Positions 57,168-64,000 of a stretch of 64,000 nucleotides of DNA are shown piece by piece. Source of the stretch: Cepaea nemoralis (taxonomy: Eukaryota > Mollusca > Gastropoda > Stylommatophora > Helicidae); NCBI GenBank assembly GCA_014155875.1, contig JACEFZ010017896.1, positions 77,001-141,000 of the forward strand, read 5' to 3'. Under the pieces are notes generated by a model that did not search any database, had not been told where the DNA came from, and saw only the letters and a list, made by a program, of their open reading frames with translations. Each line of letters begins with the position of its first letter. Positions within the stretch are counted from its first letter, which is position 1. Both the position numbers and the translations under genes were made by a program.

Positions 57168-58000
57168 GATGAACAACCCAGACAGAGAAGCCCACCAACA
57201 GATACTTGAATGTAACCAGCAGTGTCTCACAGGAAGACAGAGGAACAACCCAGACAGAGAAGCCCACCAACAGATACTTGAATGTAACCAGCAGTGTCTC
57301 ACAGGAAGACAGAGGAACAACCCAGACAGAGAAGCCCACCAACAGATACTTGAATGTAACCAGCAGTGTCTCACAGGAAGACAGATGAACAACCCAGACA
57401 GAGAAGCCCACCAACAGATACTTGAATGTAACCATCAGTGTCTCACAGGAAGACAGATGAACAACCCAGACAGAGAAGCCCACCAACAGATACTTGAATG
57501 TAACCATCAGTGTCTCACAGGAAGACAGATGAACAACCCAGACAGAGAAGCCCACCAACAGATACTTGAATGTAACCAGCAGTGTCTCACAGGAAGACAG
57601 ATGAACAACCCAGACAGAGAAGCCCACCAACAGATACTTGAATGTAACCATCAGTGTCTCACAGGAAGACAGAGGAACAACCCAGACAGAGAAGCCCACC
57701 AACAGATACTTGAATGTAACCATCAGTGTCTCACAGGAAGACAGATGAACAACCCAGACAGAGAAGCCCACCAACAGATACTTGAATGTAACCATCAGTG
57801 TCTCACAGGAAGACAGATGAACAACCCAGACAGAGAAGCCCACCAACAGATACTTGAATGTAACCAGCAGTGTCGCACAAGAAGACAGAGGAACAACCCA
57901 GACAGAGAAGCCCACCAACAGATACTTGAATGTAACCAGCAGTGTCGCACAAGAAGACAGATGAACAACCCAGACAGAGAAGCCCACCAACAGATACTTG
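57136..58000. repeat. 72-bp tandem repeat (type B)
   Basis: Exactly 12 units of 72 bp. The same core as type A is joined to CCAGACAGAGAAGCCCACCA. Since 72 is a multiple of 3, long open frames exist on both strands (330 and 317 codons); they are not treated as genes. Confidence 0.95.
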
Positions 58001-58014
58001 AATGTAAAAAAAAA

Positions 58015-58250
58015 AATCAAAACCACGGTCATCTACTGCCTGTAGTACCTGGCGGTGTGGGACAGAGGAGGGGGAAGGGGTCCTGAGGCTAAGGAATTCA
58101 GGCAGTCTGGCTAGTGCAGTAGCCGTGAACTGTGCAGGTTAGGCTTTTCTTTTTGCCCACTGACAGAAAAAAGTCTACAATTTACTGAGGATGCTAACTC
58201 AGGTCTCCCGAAGGAAAACTCGACATTCTAGTCACTCGACCAGCCGCTCC
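58015..58250 (-). mobile_element. SINE-5 copy, reverse
   Basis: CATCTACTGCCTGTAGTACC, GTGCAGGTTAGGCTTTTC and the inverse head CTCAGGTCTCCCGAAGGAAA ... TCGACCAGCCGCTC. It ends about 35 bp from the RhoGEF exon donor. Confidence 0.75.
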
Positions 58251-58285
58251 CCTGAGACCTGATTAAACAACAAATATGTACATAC

Positions 58286-59265
58286 CCAATTTTCTGTTCA
58301 GAACTCCAAGTGATTGTGTTGACTGATCTGCTTGTGCTGCTGAGTTCCATGGATTTATCCAAGATTGGTGATGAAAGAATGAAAACTTCTTCATCAGGTG
58401 GATTGACTAGGGAACTGTCTGGATTCGGAGCAGGCATGTATGTCTGGGAGATTTGTGGACAATCTGCAGGCAGGTTGTGTACGCTCTTATGTTCAGGCTG
58501 AGAGATGGATTTTTTTGAAGAAACTTTGGCTGTGTTAGAAACTAAAGATTTCCGGAAAATTCTAGGGGACAATGATTTATACAACCTGGATAAGGATGAT
58601 CGTGGCCAAGAGAGCAGTCTTGGCAGTCGTGTTTGAGGTTTAGTTGAAACTGAAGATTCAGGTGGAGAATCTGTGTTTGATTCTTGTTGGGAGCTAGAAG
58701 GTTGTAAGGATGCACATGTCAATGGAATAGGCACTGTACCAGGGCATGCATCATCTAGATGCTTAGAATGTAAACTGTTTGGTTCATTTGAAAAAGGGAA
58801 CACTTGAGAAATACTTGTGCCACAATCACTGGTCGTAGTTTGTGAGCAATTACAATGATCTTCAAAGCCAAGATCTGCTTCTGGATGGTCTGGCTGCTGG
58901 GAGTGAACATGCTGCACGCCTGAGTAGATTGAACAGCTGGTGTTTGAAGAGTCTAGAGAGGAGATCCTACCTATACCCTCGTCACTGACATCGTTGAGAC
59001 TGGAGATACTGCCGCTCATATCTGAGAAAAAGCATTGGCTCGAAGACAAGCTGCAGCAGTGCTCTGAGTGCAAGCTTCGATTTATTTCATCACTGATATT
59101 CTCAGCAACATAATCTGTTTGAGCATGATTCAGGCAGCTAATTTCTAGTGATCTATGAGACTGAGCCTCTTGTCGCGAATACCCAGGAACTGTGTGTGTC
59201 ATCTTCATGACATGGAAGGAACACTGAGGTGGGTACTCCACTGCTTCCCAGAGCTGGTGAGTTTC
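58286..59265 (-). CDS. PLEKHG4-like RhoGEF, large Ser-rich linker exon
   Basis: A TTTCTCTTTCAG acceptor leads into a 980-nt open exon (326 codons plus 2 nt) that begins ETHQLWEAVEYPPQ and ends SSEQKI before a GG|GTATGT donor at 58285. The first 60 or so residues look folded (Trp, Tyr, Cys). The rest is low complexity and rich in Ser, Pro and Gln, with an acidic serine cluster (SDMSGSISSLNDVSDEGIGR) and a basic stretch around RLLSWPRSSLSRLYKSLSPR that could contact membrane or be phosphorylated. No catalytic motif is seen. This is the longest non-repeat ORF here. Its exit phase (2 nt) fits the exon at 10874, which starts with one nt completing a Gly codon. Long disordered segments before the DH domain are common in this family. 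Confidence 0.75.
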
Positions 59266-59688
59266 CTGAAAGAGAAATACATCTTTGGTGTTAGGCATCA
59301 TATGGTGAGCGGATTCTCCGCTTGCTGTAGAAAAACTCGGGAAATATTCACACAACACTATTTTAACCCGCTCTGTACCACACACATTCTCATACATTCA
59401 CTGATTACATCATAATCACATCTCACCCCTTCTCTCTCTTCCTCTATCACTTTCCCATCTTCTCTCCTTCTCTTCTCACCTCTCTTTTTCCCCTCTCACT
59501 TCTCCCATCCTCTTTCCTTCTGTCCCTCCACACCCCTCCCCTTTTCATGTTCCTCATCCTTTCTCGCTCTCTTCTCCCCCTCTATCACTCTCCTTTTCTC
59601 TTTCTCTCTCTCTCCCCTCTCTCACTTTTCTATCCTCTCTCCCCTCTCTCCCCTTCTCTCCCACTACCCCCATCGCCCACTTTCTCTA

Positions 59689-59689
<1 letters not shown>

Positions 59690-59749
<60 letters not shown>

Positions 59750-59824
59750 GTAACAGGCTATGTGCATGTGGTCGCTCTCATCCCAGTCCGGGCGGAACAG
59801 TTCCTCCATGGCTTGCCGGTTCTC
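59690..59824 (-). CDS. Candidate exon of the RhoGEF gene running into a (GA)n tract
   Basis: A pyrimidine tract (CTCTTTTTTTC on the minus strand) and ACGACAG acceptor precede an in-frame segment starting GAG AAC CGG at 59824. It encodes ENRQAMEELFRPDWDESDHM followed by HIACYM (26 codons to 59747). It then enters a (GA)n microsatellite. Start phase 0 matches the upstream exon end. The only phase-0 GT found downstream is GTAGAG at 59689, after the microsatellite, and using it would add about 19 residues, mostly Arg-Glu repeats. The open frame also extends upstream to about 59965 (EKCWKVWFLTDEIGVDPQGD), so a longer exon is possible, but no phase-0 acceptor suits it. Boundaries are tentative. Confidence 0.4.
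59695..59746. repeat. CT microsatellite at an exon border
   Basis: About 25 CT units (GA on the coding strand), directly after the last recognisable codon of the candidate exon at 59824-59747. Confidence 0.97.
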
Positions 59825-60419
59825 CTGTCGTGTACATCTCCATGAAAAAAAGAGATCTACAATATCCAGTGTCCAATCTCCTTGCGGGTCGACCCCTATC
59901 TCATCTGTCAGGAACCATACCTTCCAGCACTTCTCTGTACAAACCACTGCCATGTTTACTACAATCATTCCTTCCATCACTTCTCTTTACCAGCCACTGC
60001 CACGTTTACTACAATCAAAGTATCTTACTTTACAACCGGATACTGCTAATCTCATCTTCAATGCCTGGGTCCTGATACGATAAAGAAGGGCGTAATTGCC
60101 ACGTTCTTCGGTAACCCCTACGCCAGGAACTATGAGAATGTTGATGACAGTGAATCCAAGAGCAATATCTCTCAAACATGACAGCTTAAGGACCAGGTTA
60201 AGATAACCAATTCCAGTCTCACAGATAGACTTGGGACAGACACAGTATAGGGAACGAGAACTGCTACACAATTCCGGTGGCGATTATACTTCAGTAACGG
60301 GCCGGTCAGAAAGTATTGCTCAAATCTCCCTCCGATAGATTCAAACCCCCTTCATGGCCCACCTAACTCTAGCGTCCATACATCGGGCTTAAGAGTTAAA
60401 CTGAAGTCTCTTAAAGATT

Positions 60420-60792
60420 CACCAAACAACCAACCAACTGACCAGCCAACCAACTAATCAACCAACCAACCAACCAACCAACCAATCACCTGATCTTCCA
60501 ATCAGCAAACTAATCACCGAACCACCCAATCAACTAATCAACCAACCAACCAACCAACTAATTAACTAACCAAAACCAATCAGTTAATCAATCAACCACC
60601 TATCCAACCAACTAATCAACCAACCAATCAATCAACTAATCAACCAACCAACTAAACAACTAACCAACCAAGCAATCAATCAACTAATCAACCAGCTAAT
60701 CAACCAATCAACCATCCAATCAACCAACCAATCAACCAACCAACCAATAAACCTATCAATCAAGTAATCAACCAACCGACCAATCAACCAGC
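60420..60792. repeat. CCAA/TCAA repeat, about 370 bp
   Basis: AACCAACCAATCAACCAACT units, imperfect. Lies in the intron between the exons ending at 60879 and starting at 59824. Confidence 0.93.
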
Positions 60793-60878
60793 GAAAATAG
60801 CAGTCACTCTCCACGAGAAAACCTACCCGTTATTCACTGTACTTCACGTTATAAAATCGTTATTATAAAATCCCTGAC

Positions 60879-61084
60879 CTGATAATGTTTTTCAGTCAGA
60901 GGGCAGAGGTCAATCAGTTCATCGTTGTCGGATCTACAGTCTGTCTCCAGCATGGCAGTGAAGATGTCTTCAAGATCAGGCAGCTGTCCAGAGAACTTGA
61001 CAATGCCCTCTCGTGGAAGCTTGTGTAGATTATCCTCGGAAACCGTATGACGTATCTCACAGAATCCAGGTGCAGCTTGCAAGT
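60879..61084 (-). CDS. PLEKHG4-like RhoGEF, most upstream exon seen
   Basis: On the minus strand a TATCCAGCAG acceptor precedes a 206-nt open exon (2 nt plus 68 codons), followed by a CAG|GTCAGG donor. The peptide reads LQAAPGFCEIRHTVSEDNLH, then KLPREGIVKFSGQLPDLEDI, ending in EKHYQ. It is acidic and non-repetitive, with many charged residues, unlike the surrounding simple repeats. It ends in phase 0, which fits the candidate exon at 59824. I do not recognise a named domain in it. It is assigned to the RhoGEF gene by strand, phase and position only, so membership is an inference. The true N terminus must lie further right, outside the window or in unrecognised exons. Confidence 0.6.
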
Positions 61085-61149
61085 CTGCTGGATACAGGAA
61101 AGATGTCAGCAATGCGCTTGAGTTGATCGGCTTTATTTTTATTATTACA

Positions 61150-61262
61150 TTTTTTTTAAAATGTTGCGTTCGTCCACTTTGAACTAAACCTGAGTGCATA
61201 CATGTGCTACTACTCTAGTGCACTGAACTGGATTGTGTATGTGGATTAGCTTTGCCTCTAAA
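61150..61262 (-). mobile_element. SINE-1 3' fragment
   Basis: The inverse of the SINE-1 3' end (TTTGAACTAAACCTGAGTGC to GTGGATTAGCTTTGCCTCTA). Confidence 0.65.
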
Positions 61263-61387
61263 CCCACATGCCAAGGGATACATTGGATACACGTGTATTC
61301 ACTCTTTAATGCTCATTAGATTTCAACTAATTCAAAGGATATGTTGGATATATGTGTATTAACTTTTTAATGCTGATAAGATTTCGG

Positions 61388-61535
61388 CTAATTCATCTTC
61401 TTCTGCTTTCATCCGGACTGTTTTTCAGGCGTAATTGCGGTGTGTCTTGTTAGGCACCCTTGGGCCAAAGCCTTAGGCCAACACATCCGACTTTAGCGTG
61501 CGTGTTTTAACCAGGTTAGCATTCCTTGGAGATTT
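61388..61535 (-). mobile_element. SINE-6 subfamily copy, reverse
   Basis: CTTCTTCTGCTTTCATCCGG, GCGGTGTGTCTTGTTAGGCA, CACATCCGACTTTAGCGTGC. Confidence 0.8.
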
Positions 61536-61639
61536 CGGCTAATTCAAAGGATACACAGAATATACGTGTAATAACTCTTTAATGCCTATAAGATTTAACA
61601 CACAGCTTCTGATTTTCTTCCTTACATTAAATAATCCCA

Positions 61640-62080
61640 GACATAGAAACACAGAACGCTGTATGGATCAGAAACACGGAGAACGGCTGAAGTGGTTACT
61701 ATTAAACTACAAGCATGCATTAACTGCTGCCTGTAAAACACATATGTATATAAAGGAGCATTAAAATGGCATGACAAAATCACCAATGTGGAGCTCATGG
61801 AGAGAACTGGACAAATACCAGTGAACCTAGAGGTGAAGAAACGATGCTGGCGCTGGATGGGACACACACTGAGAAAGCTCGAGAACAGTGTAACTAGAAA
61901 AGCGTTAGTCTGGAACCCACAGGGAAAAAGAAATAGGGGGAGAACTATAAACACACGGACAAGAGAAGTGGAATCAGAAATGAATAATTTGGGGAGGACA
62001 TGGACGGAGCTGCATGTGATAGTTGAGGATAGAAGGGTTCGGAGTAAGTTGGTTGATGGATCATGCCCCAATGGGCATAC
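61640..62080 (+). pseudogene. LINE C-terminal fragment (GQIPVNLEVKKR type)
   Basis: The plus strand reads LYGSETWRTAEVVTIKLQAC in a broken part, then the open stretch ELMERTGQIPVNLEVKKRCW, RWMGHTLRKLENSVTRKALV, NPQGKRNRGRTINTRTREVE, ending KLVDGSCPNG. This is a well-known LINE ORF2 tail. It lies in the intron downstream of unseen 5' exons of the RhoGEF gene. A 54-bp segment (GAGAAGAAGAGGAAAGACAG) is repeated just after it. Confidence 0.85.
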
Positions 62081-62537
62081 ATGGGGAGAGAAGAAGAGGA
62101 AAGACAGGAAACCATTGAACACCACATGTGTCGACGGTACAGGGCGAGAGAAGAAGAGGAAGGACAGTAAACCACTGCACATCACATGTGTCGACGGAAT
62201 GTTAGTTAGTTAGTCGCGGTTCCAACTTCACGGCAAAAGGTCGCCCAATTATGCTCCATTCCCGTGCCAGCGAATATCACACAAAATGCTCCTCACTGGC
62301 TCATGTGAAAAGTGGAACAGACAGGAGACTCGACAAACCAACAGCCCGCACAGGCATACTATGCATAATGCTGCTGCCAGAATGCGAACACAAAAGTTAA
62401 CCACTAAAAATGCAGTTTATCGTCGATGGAAGCGGCAGTCACTAGAAAACTAGCAGCCACACATGACTTAAGGTAATGTAAAGAGAACGGAAGTTGTCAA
62501 CGGGGCAGTCAGATTTCTTATGTATACACTCAATTAG

Positions 62538-62745
62538 TAGGCATATTCATTACAGGACATCACAGTCAACCCCAGGAATGTTTGGCTGTTTGTGGTTTCT
62601 TGGCAAGGTTACGTTCAGTAATTTGCCATTGCTTTCTAAACGACCGACACTCATACCATTGTATGAAAACAAGCGCAAGTCGGTCTGCTTCCAAATTGCC
62701 AGCTGGCTGTGCTCGAATTTCGTCCATAACTCCTTGACCACAGCG
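62538..62745 (-). mobile_element. SINE-3 related copy, reverse
   Basis: Inverse copy (CAGTAATTTGCCATTGCTTT, CAAGTCGGTCTGCTTCCAAA, GTGCTCGAATTTCG). An 87-bp direct repeat follows. Confidence 0.75.
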
Positions 62746-62748
62746 CCA

Positions 62749-62922
62749 GCTGGAACACACGGGGAACAGACATGAACACACACCACGATGTTTGGGACTG
62801 AATAAATTAAGGGAGTCGTTGGTTACCAGTTCGCCAGCTGGAACACACAGGGAACAGACATGAACACACACCACGATGTTTGGGCCTGAATAAATTAAGG
62901 GAGTCGTTGGTTACCAGTTCGG
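62749..62922 (+). repeat. 87-bp direct tandem duplication
   Basis: CAGCTGGAACACACGGGGAA through GTTGGTTACCAGTTCG occurs twice in a row with few differences. Confidence 0.92.
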
Positions 62923-63414
62923 GTTTCACAGCTCCGAAAATGGGCCTCCGAAAGTTCACTTATTTGTAGACCAAGTACTAAGAGGCTAAAGGTCAAGGAA
63001 TAAGCAAAGCTTTTAAAGCCACCACAAGCAATAAATGTTAATTTCTTCCTTCATGGCTTTAGTAGATTTGGCCACAGATTTGAATTGTCGTTCAAACTTG
63101 CCCCTATTTTTGGTCAAAGTATCACGCGGCTTGTTTTGTAAATATATGAATCACTGACTTTGTACAAGCAAGTGAGAAAATGCATTGAAGAAAGAGAAAC
63201 ATCGTGCACAAAAGTCTGTTAAATTTACCTTTGGCTGTAAAGAGGCAAGGTGTTGTGTTGTGACAGACATCGGAAAAGTGGAGTTAGTCTGTGGTTATGC
63301 GGTCAGACAGAAATTGATTCTCAAGTATACGGTGACTAATGGTAGTAGGGACAGTAAAACCCTTTGATATACCTTCAGGCGCAATGGGGAAATGGTGCTA
63401 GACGCATATTGTGT

Positions 63415-63605
63415 ATAGACTAATAGTCAAATATGGTCAGCATCAGGGCGGCAGGCTTTACTTCACAAGACATTTTCTGGTACCCATTTGGGATAAGTCT
63501 TCCTGGAAGCCTAGGTACATTTTCAATTAAAAAAAATTTGAATCGGTCCGATGAGGACCCATGACCAGCGGGCAGCGTCTAGCCACTATGCTACTGCGGT
63601 TTCCG
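63415..63605 (-). mobile_element. SINE-4 copy, reverse
   Basis: CATTTTCTGGTACCCATTTG, and the inverse head TAGCCACTATGCTACTGCGG at the right. Confidence 0.65.
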
Positions 63606-63612
63606 ACACAGG

Positions 63613-63960
63613 GTAGCATGAACGACACAATGCATCGGGACATGGGCAGATGTCAGCACGTCGATTGAAACATGTGTTGGAAAGTACGGGTTGCGTAAAG
63701 AAGTGATTGTCTGTGCCAAAGAATCCTTCTCCTGCTCCTCCTCCGCCTCCTCCTCCTCCTCCTCCTCCTTCTTCTTCTTCTTCTATTTGAAATTTTCTTC
63801 TCTTGTTTATCGTTACCCTTCATTCGTTTTCTGCATTCGTTTTGCGAATCGGAGGAGCATGAACGACACAATGCATTGAGACATGGGCAGAATGCAGCAC
63901 GTCGACTGACACATGTGTTGGAAAGTAAACGTTGTGGAAAGACATGATTGCCTGTGCCAG
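63613..63960 (+). repeat. Direct duplication of about 105 bp around a CTC/TTC tract
   Basis: GCATGAACGACACAATGCAT to GATTG(T/C)CTGTGCCA is present at 63617-63719 and 63857-63959, separated by about 138 bp of pyrimidine-rich sequence. Confidence 0.9.
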
Positions 63961-64000
63961 TCGAAAAGTCGAGGAGTAGGAGTTGACAGGAGAAATGAGG

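Noticed and set aside
57040..58086. Long open frames of 330 (minus) and 317 (plus) codons
   Set aside because: Both follow from a 72-bp tandem unit without stops. Equal openness on opposite strands, perfect periodicity and no upstream or splice context argue against a gene.
59825..59980. Coding extension EKCWKVWFLTDEIGVDPQGD upstream of the 59824 exon
   Set aside because: The frame is open, but neither available acceptor matches the phase-0 end of the previous exon, and the CTCTTTTTTTC...CGACAG acceptor at 59825 fits better. Kept only as an alternative.

Overview
The window looks like nuclear DNA of an animal, most likely a gastropod or other mollusc. The case rests on spliced exons with GT-AG introns, a vertebrate-like RhoGEF gene, many tRNA-headed SINEs, 3' fragments of several non-LTR retrotransposons, mariner-type remnants, very abundant microsatellites and long C or G homopolymers. 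The mollusc assignment is an inference from repeat style and cannot be settled by reading. No bacterial-style operon, rRNA, functional tRNA or CRISPR array is seen.

One cellular gene is supported. It lies on the minus strand and spans the window, running from right to left. Ten candidate exons were placed: 61084-60879, 59824-59690 (tentative), 59265-58286, 10874-10689, 8058-7809, 6516-6427, 5109-4966, 3212-3135, 2470-2297 and 1661-1484. The last six encode an almost uninterrupted DH-PH module of the PLEKHG4/puratrophin-1 class of Rho guanine-nucleotide exchange factors. Reading phases match across every junction among the confident exons. The N-terminal start and the C-terminal end are not visible, so the gene continues beyond the window on both sides.

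The exon ending at 58286 and the exon starting at 10874 are phase compatible (2 + 1), and no coding exon was found between them. This implies an intron of about 47.4 kb, which holds most of the sequence here. It is a dense layered repeat landscape: at least six SINE-like families (called SINE-1 to SINE-6 below), roughly a dozen C-terminal reverse-transcriptase fragments, an RNase H-bearing LINE end, two inverted-terminal-repeat elements, an 820-bp palindrome, a ribosomal protein L23A pseudogene and many minisatellites.

The most interesting pattern is that several minisatellites grew out of pieces of transposable elements. A 35-bp array at 46231-47280 is an internal segment of SINE-1. A 53-bp array at 35740-36360 and a 105-bp array at 24746-25166 are reverse-transcriptase segments. 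A 42-bp array at 4389-4890 starts inside a SINE-3 head, and a 103-bp array at 14080-14460 follows the stop codon of a LINE. Other minisatellites are older and have been split by later insertions, which gives a relative chronology. I did not find a new enzymatic system; the novelty is structural.
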